Source of the DNA: Serpula lacrymans var. lacrymans S7.9
Taxonomy: Eukaryota; Basidiomycota; Agaricomycetes; Boletales; Serpulaceae
Reading direction: 5' to 3'
DNA: 64,000 bases
Assembly: GCF_000218685.1 (NCBI RefSeq)
Contig: NW_006763290.1
Span: forward strand, 894,885 to 958,884
How positions within the stretch are numbered: the stretch's first letter is position 1; the number at the start of each line of letters is the position of its first letter. The position numbers were made by a program, and so were the translations under genes. The notes under the pieces are model-generated. The model worked only from the letters and a program-made list of their open reading frames with translations. It was not told the origin of the DNA and did not search any database. Of this stretch, positions 11,449 to 22,287 are shown one piece after another.

Positions 11449-12208
11449 ATGTCTTCCTTCTCTTCGACGTCTATTGTGATTGACGGCAAAGGACATTTGC
11501 TCGGTCGATTAGCTTCCATTATTGCAAAGCAAATTTTGTCTGGCCAGAAAATTGTGGTTGTAAGATGTGAAGAGATCAATATATCTGGCAGTTTTTTTCG
11601 TAACAAAGTAAGCATTCTGTTGCATGATTCATTTCGATAATATAACTGTTTGGTTATCAGTTACGCTACCACAACTTTCTTCACAAGCGCCATATTGTTA
11701 ACCCTAAAAAATCGGGCCCCTTTCATCATCGTGCTCCATCCAAAATTCTTTTCCGTGCCATTCGAGGAATGACTCCACACAAGACTGCTCGCGGTGCCGC
11801 TGCCCTTGAACGTCTCAAACTATATGAGGGGATGCCTAAGCCATATGATCACCAGAAAAGGATGGTAATCCCTGCTGCCTTGCGAGTGTTGCGTCTCAAG
11901 CCTGGCAGGAAGTACTGCACGGTCAAGGTAAGTTTTGTTATTGATATGTACATGACTGTGGTCAATATACATCGTTTCTAGCGCCTTTCTCACGAGGTTG
12001 GATGGAGGTACAAAGAGGTGGTGGAGCGCCTCGAGGAAAAAAGGAAAATCAAAGCCCAAGCATCCCATGAACGCGAGGTACGTAAACAGCCAGTTCTGCA
12101 TTATCTTGTAGCTTAACTCGATCGGCACTTCAGCATGCAGCCATGAAGCTGCACAACCAGATTGTTAGCGAGACTTTTTCCTCTAATCTTTCATCCTTTG
12201 GCTATTAA
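11449..12208 (+). CDS. rpl16: 60S ribosomal protein uL13 (L16/L13a)
   Basis: Structural protein of the large cytosolic ribosomal subunit, uL13 family. Four exons: 11449-11607, 11661-11927, 11982-12077 and 12134-12208, separated by introns of 53, 54 and 56 bp with GTAAGC, GTAAGT and GTACGT donors. The joined frame is 198 codons plus TAA, matching the 199 aa of yeast Rpl16. Diagnostic stretches are [20 protein letters not shown] at residues 9-28, [18 protein letters not shown] in the middle, and the C-terminal helix region of charged [11 protein letters not shown] residues. The ATG chosen is the first in frame and gives the family N-terminus. All splice phases are consistent and no defects were seen, so this is an intact highly conserved host gene in a transposon-rich setting. 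Downstream, at about 12.65 kb, begins an unrelated RecQ-like pseudogene on the same strand. Confidence 0.97.
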
Positions 12209-12650
12209 ATACCGCTCCTTGATGGTCAATGTAATGCTCAGTGTTTCGCGGCGTACTGCAATGTATCCAATTAGAGGAGTAAAGTCTGCTCGGATGCACT
12301 TCATTGTTTACTGATATTAGCTGTTGCATATGAGATTCCCTAGTTGCTCTCTAACTGTTTTTACAGGTCCCGAGTAACGTGGAGTGTGCGATTATAGCTA
12401 GCAATTAAGGGTTCCTCGTGAGATTGAGGATAATCCTCCTGATTACGGTGGATCGTGGTTCGAGATGCCGCCTCCGGCAAGTACTTTTTAAAAACAGCCA
12501 CATATATATATACGTAGTCTTAATCAATTGGTTACCACGTCGCGTCAACCAGTAGTATACGTAGCGAACATATGAAATAAACAAAAATTCTGTCAGTAGG
12601 AAACACATTTGAACGGCGTCCAAGCAGCATTTCGTCGCTAGATTCTGTCA
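12209..12650. other. Intergenic: rpl16 3' region
   Basis: Contains the likely rpl16 3' untranslated region (TGGTCAATGTAATG near 12220). A G+C-richer stretch at about 12360-12480 has no clear gene. An AT-rich run with ATATATATATACG lies near 12510. Confidence 0.45.
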
Positions 12651-13285
12651 ATGCCAACCCCAGTCGGTACATCCAAACCATTCCAATTCAATACACCCAT
12701 CGGCCATGCTCTTGCACGCAAAATACTTGCGAAAACATTGCCATTTGAACCACATGACTACCAGATTGAAGGAGTGTGTCAATGCCTGGATGGCAAGGAC
12801 CTCCTGGCTATAGTTCTGACAGGAGGTGGAAAGACGACATACTTTTATATGTACATGTTAATTCTAATTGCAATATCCAAAAAGCCATCTCTATGCAGCC
12901 CTCCAAAATATGTTCCGGCCAATCCAGCCATGGTGATTGTTTCCCCCACTAATGGTCTAGAAGAAGAGATGGTAAGTTGAGTGCGACCCTCTAAAGATTT
13001 GATCTATTTACCTTATGACATTTACCACCAGTACACATCCCAGGAACTTGAGTTAAAGAAATACAATCTGAAAGCGCTGGCAATAAACAGCCATACTCTG
13101 CATCAGGCCCGAGTGGCAAGACAAGAAAACCTGTGGCTTACTGCTTGCAAATATTCCTCAATGATACTACTGTCCCCGGAACAACTCACATCTCCATCCA
13201 TTGAGGATATGTTGAACAACAAATCCTTTCGTCTACGCATAAGTGCCATAGGAATAGATGAAATCCACTTACTGGACACATGGGG

Positions 13286-13474
13286 TGTTGGAATTGTCAA
13301 GGTCAAAGCCTGGGCCTTGTCAGACAACATTGTGCAATTGAGTGTTGTCCAAGGGCTGGTAGCTCAGTTGGTTAGAGCACTGCCATATATAGGCAGAGGT
13401 CCTGGGTTCAATCCCCGGCTGGTCCAATTTGCTTTTCTGTACTCTCTGAGTCCACTGTGGATTATTACATGGGG
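13286..13474 (+). mobile_element. 189-bp insertion with 8-bp target duplication, carrying a tRNA-like sequence
   Basis: ACATGGGG at 13278-13285 is repeated at 13467-13474, exactly where the RecQ-like protein reads DTWG and then TWG-NGFRNAFQKIG. Removing one copy plus the insert restores the expected helicase sequence. The insert body (13286-13466) has 67 nt of leader, a full tRNA cloverleaf (13353-13426) and a 40-nt tail ending ATTATT. There are no terminal inverted repeats. It resembles a tRNA-derived SINE, although the tRNA part is not at its 5' end. It is 63 codons long and contains no stop in the helicase frame. Confidence 0.8.
13353..13426 (+). tRNA. tRNA-like cloverleaf, anticodon loop ATATATA (formal anticodon AUA, Tyr)
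   Basis: All four stems form: acceptor 13353-13359 with 13419-13425 (three G-T pairs), D stem GCTC/GAGC, anticodon stem CTGCC/GGCAG with a 7-nt loop, and T stem CTGGG/CCCGG with loop TTCAATC. Discriminator A is at 13426. Pol III signals fit: A box TAGCTCAGTTGG and B box GGTTCAATCC. Formal anticodon AUA would read UAU, but eukaryotic tRNA-Tyr normally has GUA plus an intron, so this is more likely the tRNA-derived part of a mobile element than a decoding tRNA. There is no T-run terminator directly after it. Confidence 0.6.
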
Positions 13475-14856
13475 GAATGGGTTCCGCAATGCCTTCCAGA
13501 AAATCGGTTATGTGGCTGCACAAATGCCATCCTCAGTAGTTGAGATAGTTGTCACAGCCACATTGACAGCAGGACCTGCTACCAAGTGAGTGTGTCAGTT
13601 TCTTGGACTACAAACTGGACAGTATCACCTTATAAGACACTGCAATGTACAGCATGCTGTGTGTCTGTCCATTCAGGAGCTTGACCATGGCATAAGCGGC
13701 TGGAACTTCCCACAACTGAGGTGGGTACTAGAGAACGACAAAAAGTTCATTATTTTTTGTCAGACAATCAATCTTCAATTCCGACTGCAAACATACCTTT
13801 TGAAACATGCACCTAACCGCTCCAACCTCTATATTCAAATCAGAATGTATAATTCACTCAACTCACCTGAATTTAATGCAGATACCCGTTGCCTTTTTTG
13901 TGATGATCCCATGGCTCACATCATCAATGCCACAAATGCCCTTTGTATTGGATACAACCCAGTTGACATTTCCACAGTCATAATGGTTGGTTTTGTGCCC
14001 AATCCAGATGAATTCTTCCAGAAAATAGGCCGCATAAGACTGGGCACCACAAGGACAGAGACACAAAGAGGAATTACAGTGACTCCAAAAACCGTTGCGA
14101 TATTTGGCCTAAATGCGGTGTGCAAAGTGCACCGCCAACAGGCGTAGGAATTTTGCTCAGCTTTGGTGGGGTTGACAAAAGTACAAGTACTTGGTCTTGA
14201 CTACAAAATGGTTCCTGGGTCATGTGATTTGGCCCAGTGGTTGTGAAGATATGTCCATTTCAAAACAGCAATACCATTGCAACAGTTTTTTCACTTTTGG
14301 TATCAATGGAGATATCTAGGGAATATCAATACTTGTATATAGCCTCCTTTTGCCTTGAGCACTACCTGAATACTCCTAGGCATGCTTTCAATCAAGTTGC
14401 GACGCTCTGCAACTGCTATTTTCTCCCACTCCATTTGATTCCTCTCCCACAACTCCTTCATCCCATTAGGAGGGTATTCATACCCTGAAAGCCTTCTCTT
14501 GAGATAACCCCACCAATAGGATCTAGCCACTTGTTGACCTTTTTGCAGGTATGCTTGGGATCATTGTTTGGCTGAAAGATGATGTCAGGAGGATTGAGAC
14601 CATAATACTGTAGGGTGTTCAGCAGCTCATCCTTCAAAATCTGAAGGTAAAGGTCTTCATCCATCCTATCATCAATTTTAGCAGCATACTCAACTCCCTC
14701 CCAAGTCATACAGCCCCAGATCATCATGGAACCTCCTCCAAACTTGACAGTTCCCTGTACCAATCTATCACTGAACCCCTCACCTGGCTTTTTCCACACC
14801 CACTTGTGTCTATCTGACCCCAGGCGATTGATTTTGGTCTCATCGGACCATACAAC

Positions 14857-15720
14857 CTATCCGATTCATTCCCTGTCACTCCTCTCGCTCTTAGACTAGA
14901 GATTACAATTGGCATCCTATTACTCTTATCCTTTTTATTTTTATTTTCCATTCATACTCATGTCCTATTGTACTTACGATGAAGGAGAACTGTTGTAGAC
15001 CCTCGAGAAGATATCCAGATGACATAGCAATGATCCAATGCTATGTCTGGGAATACTTCAGAGGAATATTGATAAGCAAGGTAAGCTATGAATCAGCGCC
15101 TTTTCATGGGCTTACTGATACAGCCAATTGTACACTTCTTACCAATACTCTCTCTCACACGATTAGTAAATACGATAGATCTGTTAGTTTTGGTGATTTT
15201 GCACCTTTGTGCTAACTATATATTTTCATTCCTTTCTCTATCTATTCTTCTATCGTTCACTATTGATTGTGTTCTCTATTATTTCGCCTTTGTGGCTGCT
15301 TTGTTTACCTTTGTTTACAAAACTTCGGACAGTACTGCAGAGTCCAATGCTTCCTATTCTCTAGTTACTCACATTGGACTCTAGGTACTGTATACCTGTC
15401 ATACTCTCTAATAATACAGTTACTCACATTGGACTCTAGTTCCAGTCCCTGATTGCTCTCAGCAAGTGGCTAGACACTTCCTTCAAGCTTTGTTCTTAAT
15501 AAGATCAGACCACTTTCTTAACTCTTCCTCTTTTCAGTCCAACCATTGCTATTTACTATATAAGGAAGTACATACTCTATGTATTATTCCTTAGTTCAAT
15601 ATTAGTTTGGATCTGCGCTTATACCAATACTCTTCAATCTCAATACTCTAATCCACCTCCCTCTTCAGGGACTTGGCCAGACATTTTTTGTTATTATATA
15701 GCTTTGTATTTGTTGCCTGA
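14857..15720. mobile_element. Unidentified insert of about 0.86 kb inside the Tc1 transposase
   Basis: Tc1 transposase coding stops after DWTV at 15721 and resumes with VVWSDE at 14857, so about 864 bp of foreign DNA sit between. A few Tc1 codons at each border cannot be placed exactly. The solo LTR at 15182-15501, with its own duplication, lies within it, so the insert was present before that LTR. The flanking parts (14857-15176 and 15507-15720) are AT-rich without recognised coding or terminal repeats. Confidence 0.55.
15182..15501 (+). mobile_element. Solo LTR, family B (copia-type), 320 bp
   Basis: Begins TGTTAGTTTTGGTGATTTTG and ends TTTGTTCTTAATA. It is flanked by a 5-bp duplication AGATC (15177-15181 and 15502-15506). 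Nearly identical copies, also exactly 320 bp, are at 37301-37620 and 56131-56450. It is related to the LTRs of the copia element at 51641-57005. Confidence 0.93.
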
Positions 15721-17538
15721 CACAGTCCAGTCCTTGCGAGCATGAGCAAAGTCCAACCTAGCCTTACAATGCTTGGCAGAGAGAAGAGGGTGTTTTCACT
15801 TGACCACAGCCTTCATGTCAGTCTTTTTCAAGTGCTAGCGGACAGTGTTTGGGGAGAAAGGTTGGTTGATAATGTTGGTAAGAGCTTTGGTGATCTAGAC
15901 AGCATTTTCTGCCTTGCGAGTGGAGATGAGATGCATGACATGGTAGATATTGGCAGGAGAAAGCTTAGATGGACAACCTCCAACAGACTTTTGGAGCTCA
16001 GAACACTCCTTGGAGCAAAGTCTAGAGATGGTAGAGACATGAACACCAGTGGTAGAGGCAATAAAGTGAGCAGTTTGACCTGCATCAAGGAGGTTAAGAA
16101 TCCTGTTTTTTTGAGTAGGAGAGAGGGATTTCATGATGATGGTGGTTGAGAATAAAGAAGCGTGTGAACTTTTTTAAACACAAAAACAATGTTTATACAT
16201 GTATTTTTGTTTGTGGGACCAAACAAAGCCAGATATTCAATGATATCATTGTGATCTCTGCTTCCAACTCAAAAGTGAGAAAACTGTTGCAATGGTATTG
16301 CTGTTTTGAAATAAACATATCTTCACAACCACTGGGCCAAATCACATGACCCAGGAACCATTTTGTAGTAAAGACCAAGTACTTGTACTTTTGTCAACCC
16401 CACCAAAGCTGAGCAAAATTCCTACACCTGTTGGCGGTGCACTTTGCACAATGTGTTTAGGCCAAACATTGCAACGGTTTTTGGAGTCACTGTATGTATG
16501 TTACAAAAAATGACATGGATGTAGCGCGGGAGCTGGTGGAAGGCGGCAACAGGGTGGTGGGAAGCAAGGGTGAGAAATCATATACTAGGGGCGCTATGAT
16601 GAACACCAACATGGCACACGTCTTGTCATGGCTTTGTGCATTGTTTCTGAGCAAAACCACCTGTACGCCAACCCATCTGTTGACCCACCTTGCTCCTGCT
16701 TATTATGTATGGCTGCTCAAGCCTCCTCACCTCCTTCTGCAATGCCACCACCCTGCAATTGTGGTCAATGTGAACCTAAGGTCAATCCCGAGGCCAATCC
16801 ACTTGCTACCCATGCACCTGTACCACCTGACAATGAGACTAGGAGTAAGAACAAGCCAATCACAAAAGAGATGTGAGACCTTTGTCAAGAAAAGCTTTGA
16901 GGAAGGACACTGCCAGGTATTTGCTGCTGCCAGCAGGGTACCAACATATTCCCTTCCAACATGTTTCTCTCAAACACATTGATTAAACGCCTCACTGCTG
17001 ATCTTGATAATTTCAACTCAATTGAAGACCTTGCATCAACAACAAAGACTTACTTGCTGCTACAGCCATACCTTCATATCCTATGGAACACAATCCAGAG
17101 TCTGACAGCCAAAATCCACATGATATGTGAATCTCACCACTTTGGAATCAACACAAAAGCCAGGCTGCAAAGGCAAGTTAAACGTGAGGATAAAGCTGCT
17201 TTGTTGTCAACCGAGAAGGATATATTCATCATGGAGACAGGTACTGACAGGTACACTTTCTTTCTGAATGTTTGACCCTATTTACTGAAGTCATTGGTGT
17301 AGTGGCAACATTCTCTCAAGCGACATGGGTTGAAATACACACATAGATGTCCCATGTCTGCAGTGCATTTTGAAGGATCCTCAGAGGCTCAGCAAGCCAA
17401 ACGCAAACAACAAGGGATTGTGGGCCCTCTTGAGGCTCCTAGGCAGTGTACACACAAGATAAAAATTGTAAGCACCTCTATATTTTGTTGTACAATGCTG
17501 ACAAATGCGTTTTGACAGGACCAAGAGAACACACTGCC

Positions 17539-20440
17539 TTATTGCCAGGCATCCTCATCTGATGTGCTCCCACCTTCCTCCTCTACTACACTGTCTTCAT
17601 CAGATAGCCATGGTCCCACTTCATCCTTGCTGTTGTGGCTGTAGTTGACTACAAGTTCATCATCCTCAACATACTGGTCTTCTACAGCTATTATTTTGCC
17701 TGTATCATCCATTTGGCGGGTACCGCTTTCAGCTGACTCCTCACTGTTTTCCTCCTCACTTTCACTGCTTTCACTAGCCTCTTTGTTGCTCACAGCCTGC
17801 TCTCCATCCTCAATTTTGTTGGCCTCTATTTCTGCTTTGTTTGGTACATGTACCCCTGCCATCAGTCCACGAGACTGCATGGTTTCATTAATCCATTTTT
17901 GTAGTTTCCCTTCCCCCAACTTATCCACACCACGGGCAAAATCATTAACATTGTGTCCTCCATATGTACAACCAGTGCAGAAAAAATGCAGTTCTGTCTC
18001 ACGGTAAGACTATAGCAATGATATGATTTCAGGTTGGTTATGTGGTTCTGGATGTTTACTACTTTTGCGTGTGAGGCCAAGACCTTCTAACATTTTTTTT
18101 TTCGTGTGAGAGAATTCCTGGACATTGTGAGAGATGATATTGCACATTAGGACTCCATTCCAGGTGGCATCATTAAGATCATGCGAGACCAAGGACAAGG
18201 TTCATGTGTTCTTGGATAAGGTCCCCTGCTTGAAACCTACCCGGAAGGCCTTCAAGATTGACGATCTAGTTTTTCAACAAAACTTCACATAGTTTGGGTG
18301 TGCTTTCAAATTTCAATGAACATATTATCTCCAATAGGTATGTCCCATATTTTGTATGGCCCGAGCCGCAAAAAGTGAACAACATCATTTTGAAACACTT
18401 ATAGGCCTGTCCAATGTCACCAGTAATAACTGTATATGCAAATTCATGAGCCAGTAGTGCATCTGACATGAAATGCATTGATTCTGCGAGTGTGTGGTCA
18501 CCCTCAAATTGTTCTCGGGTGCTTTCATCAAGGTCTGCTTCATTAGCCTTGACTTTTGGCTGACACTGGCTTTTTTTCTGGGTTTTCTTAGCCTTGCTCT
18601 GATATGTAGTGGCTTGGGTTTCAGCAAATGGAGAAACATCACCAGGAGGAAACCACTTGGTGCCCAATGGGATAGGCATTGTATGGTTGGCCATAGACTG
18701 AGTAAGTGTTGTTTCATATGAATTAATACTGGTATATTTCTCATGTATTTGACTAGCAGAGTGTTGGAGGGACTCAAATGTTGGTAAATTGCCCTCATGT
18801 GCCAAGAATGTGAAGTATTCAAACAAATCTGTGGTTTTGAGGTGCAGCCTCCAGCAGTTGAGCATCTATACATCTAATATTTGATTGACAAGGTGATATG
18901 CAGGATAATAGTCTACTTTCTTCAGATTTGGTGGAGCCTTCCGTCTAATCTGGTTGGCAGTGTGTCCAATTGTTGCAGGATTGCTGTTAAGTCCCTCTCC
19001 CCAATTTGTTTCAAAAATGCGGCTTAAATTTGTCCACTCGGTGTGCCATAGCTCAAGCATGGGTTCTAGAACATCAAAAGCTTAGAACTCATCCTCATGG
19101 AATTACAGATATTGCTTTAATTGGACTATCTTTTCAAATGTAAGTCCATCTCCACCAACTAGGATGAGGTGAGGTTGATAAAAGCTGGGTTCCTGGCCAA
19201 TTTGTATTTGTGCAGAAAGTCAAGAAGACTCTCCTTCAGTTTAGTTGTCTGGGTCTCATTAAAACCATTTGTGGCCAATAAAAACACATTGCCCTTTCAT
19301 ATGGTAGGTGGCACCTTTGCTACTTCATTACAAAAGAGCTCTGACAATTTGCTTTTGTAATGGCTCAGTCCTGGCACATAAAAGCAGAGGGTTTGAAGCT
19401 AGTGGACTGCCATAACACCGGTAATATGTTTGACATTGATGAGACTGAGTAGTGAATTTAGACTGACATTTCATTAGTTTTGTGCCAGAATCTTCTTCTT
19501 CTCCTTAAGGTCAGCTGCCTAAGGATCAAAGTCTACAGCTTCAACAACACTTGCTGCTGTGCCTACAATCATTTGGTCTGTCTGCCCCATTCTTTGCTCC
19601 CACTGCTTATGATAACATTGTACATTGTCTAGGTGCAAGATAGGCCAGTGTTTGGGGTCTGTTCTAAGTGCCCAGATCTCTCTTGCTTTTTCTTTGGAGA
19701 GCTTTTTTAAGGTGAGCCGTGTTGAGCTATATGCCATAGTATTACCAACCTGCAAATTGTAGTCAAAGAGGGTTTGTTGTGTCCATGGGTATGTCTCAAA
19801 TACCATCTCAACTAGCCACTTGAGTGGCACTCCATCACAGGTGCTTTCTTCTACTCTATTGTTAGGACAGCATGTATCTGTAAGTAAACTGTTGTCAATA
19901 TCAGGACTTGGGCTTTGGGTTGACAGTGTTTCCTGTAAACCCCTAAACCCCTCTGGCATATCAGGTTGACCCCAGAGCTCCAGTTCCATCTTATTCACAT
20001 CAGCCACCTGTTTAATCCCCCCCTCAATATCCCCTATCAAGCCCACAACAGACTCAGAATACAATGACCCAAAACTTTATAAACTGCTGAGCCTTGAATG
20101 GCAAAGGAATTGTTGATGTGAACAGAGGAGTGTGGAGGACTTGAATCTTGGTGAGTCCTTAAATACTGCTGCTCTTGTTACCACCTCTTCAACATGCACT
20201 ATCTCAGCTTTCTGCCTTTTGACAGCTTTTATGCAGATTGCAGATCCTGTGTGACAATGGTAAGCATACATAGATGTCTTACTTTGTTCAAGACTAATCC
20301 ACTTTCTGCACAGATTACACTGTGCCTCCTATTTGTCCAAATCTCATAGTCACTTGTAGGATCATCTATCACAGGCTCCAACCCAGCATCTCGCTCTGCT
20401 TGTGGCCTATCTACTGCACTGTCCACATAGGCAATCATCT
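17539..20440 (-). pseudogene. DUF6589-type repetitive protein, degraded
   Basis: On the minus strand the blocks run in family order. N-terminal pieces lie near 20438-20230. 20064-19519 holds an acidic region, then HLDNVQCYHKQWEQRMGQTD and IVGTAASVVEAVDFDP. About 19060-18866 reads MLELWHTEWTNLSRIFETNW and APPNLKKVDYYPAYHLVNQI. 18865-18266 begins MLNCWRLHLKTTDLFEYF and ends with the FTFCGSGHTKYGTYLLEII signature. A C-terminal piece (17928-17539) starts LGEGKLQKWINETMQSRGL, followed by a long Glu/Ser/Asp-rich tail. I recognise this as the agaricomycete DUF6589 repeat family from memory. Its function is unknown and it is commonly embedded among transposons. Blocks are separated by stops and frame changes, so this copy is dead. 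It faces the RecQ-like pseudogene tail to tail. Confidence 0.65.
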
Positions 20441-22287
20441 TGTGCTCTTCAACCTGAGTGACACCTTAACTAATAGCATATGACTTGTTGTAGTCTGCAT
20501 GATATAAGTCAGCATCATAGTAATGACTGTTGTCACCTTTAAAGCTGTTGCTTTTAGGCTCAGATTCCAGGTACTCTATGACTTCAAGAGGGGGAGGGAC
20601 CAGATTCAGATCAAATATAAGTCTCAGAGCAGAGAGAGTAGGTGGAGAAGTTTACAAGCCAAAAGGAATAGGGGAGGATCAACCATCCAAATCTCCATAT
20701 GAGTCCGACACATGACTATAGTCAGATGAAGCAGTATTGCCATGTGGGGTTGATTTAGCAGACATAAATTTTTTTCTCAAAGTCCATTAGCCAGTAGAAT
20801 GTTACTGCAAGATTATTCATGCAAGTAAGTGCTTAATGGAAAATACTTGATAGTCAGTTTCTAACTCATCAGCCACTTGACCAAAAAAGGCAATTACTCA
20901 GGCAAGTTTTTCGGGCCAAGGTGTGCTCACACTCTGCAGACATGTTCTTCATATAAAGTATTATCTCTCCTTACAATGAGACTACATATACCATACAAAA
21001 AAAGGTAGCAGAAATTTCAGAAATTGTGGAGTGACCAAATAAGCATGACTAGGGAAGTCAGTGTTTGCCATCCTTATCCTAACACCCCCTTGTTGTGAAG
21101 TGATATATTCCTGGACCCGTAGGATCTAGGTTTCCAGAATTCAGTTATCACGAGCATTTTGGGCGGATGTTGGTCCCACTCCTACATCATTAGTAATCTG
21201 TATTATTGGTAGTATTTTTCCAGGAGCTTTTATACCCTTTTTGGATAGAACCACATGATTGGCTGTTGTTGAGATACTGTGGGCTTCTTTTTCATTCATT
21301 ATTTCCTCTGTATTCACTTTTCTATGCATTGGAACATTGAATATGCCTGCAGGGGAGGTGATGACCCGTCCCCTGCCCACTGAGAAGCACTAGTAACCCT
21401 CACTTTAATAAGTGATTTCACTAGTGTTCCTGGTACTGTAGGTTACCAGGTCTCCAACCACAATTAGAGACGCAAAACAGCACTGGTTGCTTGGACCAAT
21501 GTCTCACAATCCGCCACGTTGTTCCCCCACCCCTTTCTCTCCAACTATCATCATCTTGACTCCCCTTCCCTCTTCCTCCTCTCATTGCGTAACATAGGTC
21601 AGACCCCTTCATCACCTTCCAACCCTAATGTTGGTTTGTCTCCCGACTATGCCGGTTCATCCCCCATCGTTGGTGCAAGCTCTCCTCAGTCTTCTTGTCC
21701 TGCAAGTAGTTCAAATGGTGAACTTTTCTCAACCACTTCACTAGGTAAGAGTACTACTTTGTGTCTTCCCTTCTCTATTGCTTATAATCCCCTTCTTTTC
21801 GTCATCATTTACTTTTTTGGTTGTTGTGGTTGTTTGTAGACCTTTCTCTGCCGATTAGAAAGTAATACTGCTGATGATGATGGAAAGGCTGCAGCAACTT
21901 ATGTATCCACTTATCGCTTGTGACGCTCTTTCAAATTTATGGGTGTATACCACAATGAAAATTTCAGAGAGGTAGACCTTTAACCTATGGGTTCTATCCT
22001 TGTAGCTTCCTTTTGAGACGTCCCTCAGCTTCTTGACAGTTTTCAATGTTTGACAATAGCCAACTTAAGTGATATTGCATGTGCTCATGGTGTTCATGTT
22101 TCCAAAAGTCCAGTGAAAGCCATTTTGTTGAAACATCTTCTCGTGCATCAATGTGATCACTGTTGTGCTCACTTGACCAATTGTCTTTCATGAGTTGAAA
22201 TGCAATTGTCAGGGAGCAGACTGTTGCCGAGCACCTGACTTTTGAGCCAACATTGAGACCCGGTCCTCCGGTACAAGAAATAATCAT
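20441..22287. other. No firm gene; possible Helitron lead-in
   Basis: 20441-21500 shows no recognisable coding sequence. A Ser/Pro-rich plus-strand frame at 21519-21745, ending at a plausible donor GTAAGA, could be the eroded N-terminal exon of the Helitron that follows. This is inference from position. Minus-strand frames at 21141-21380 and 21855-22353 are unassigned. Confidence 0.4.

Larger units (their letters stand above)
14303..16134 (-). pseudogene. Tc1/mariner transposase, broken
   Basis: DDE/D transposase of the Tc1 family. The N-terminal part (16134 down to 15721) reads MKSLSPTQKNRILNLLDAG and the HTH region HFIASTTGVHVSTISRLC, ending HARKDWTV. The catalytic part resumes at about 14857: VVWSDETKINRLGSDRHKW (first Asp), GGGSMMIWGCMTWEG, then IIFQPNNDPKHTCKK. 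In the family the last reads FQQDNDPKH, so the second catalytic Asp appears changed to Asn. After KKVNKWL a deletion removes the SPDLNPIE region, which holds the third acidic residue, and joins to GYLKRRLSGYEYPP in another frame. The product cannot be active. Several frameshifts also occur in the N-terminal half. Confidence 0.85.
14077..16492 (-). mobile_element. Tc1/mariner transposon with long inverted repeats
   Basis: A 2416-bp element flanked by TA (14075-14076 and 16493-16494). It begins CAGTGACTCCAAAAACCG and ends with its inverse, ...GGAGTCACTG. The inverted repeats extend about 200 bp on each side (about 14077-14290 and 16285-16492), containing for example TTGGTGGGGTTGACAAAAGT and its complement. 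It is inserted in the RecQ-like pseudogene. The transposase is on the minus strand and is interrupted by a further insert of about 0.86 kb. Confidence 0.9.
12651..17480 (+). pseudogene. RecQ-like DNA helicase, repetitive agaricomycete type, disrupted
   Basis: ATP-dependent DNA helicase of the RecQ-like group found in many copies in agaricomycetes. Visible in order: PTPVGTSKPFQF start, Walker A-like LTGGGKTTYFY (about 12810-12845), VSPTNGLEEEM, a 60-bp intron (12972-13031, GTAAGT...CAG), LSPEQL, the DEIH box (IGIDEIHLLDTWG, about 13250-13285), MPSSVVEIVVTATL, then HLIRHCNVQ, KKFIIFCQTIN and FFQKIGRIRLG to about 14070. A 189-bp insertion (13286-13474) and a Tc1 element (14077-16492) interrupt it. 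Removing the Tc1 with one TA restores the frame as TQRGIMYVTKNDMDVARELV. The C-terminal part continues with SEQNHLYANPSVDPPCSCLLC and a Cys-rich NCGQCEPK (about 16640-16785), then frames up to about 17480 ending THIDVPCLQCILKDPQRLSK. Defects: a TGA at 13587-13589, a frameshift near 16600 and more near 16870. It is non-functional and unlike the canonical genomic RecQ/BLM orthologue. Confidence 0.8.

Noticed and set aside
15088..15452. Hydrophobic frames over the solo LTRs (also at 37234 and 56216)
   Set aside because: They are translations of the LTR itself, recurring at each LTR copy; not genes.
17645..18007. Open frame of 120 aa rich in Ser, opposite the acidic tail
   Set aside because: It is the reverse complement of the Glu/Ser/Asp-rich C-terminal tail of the DUF6589-type pseudogene; a compositional shadow.
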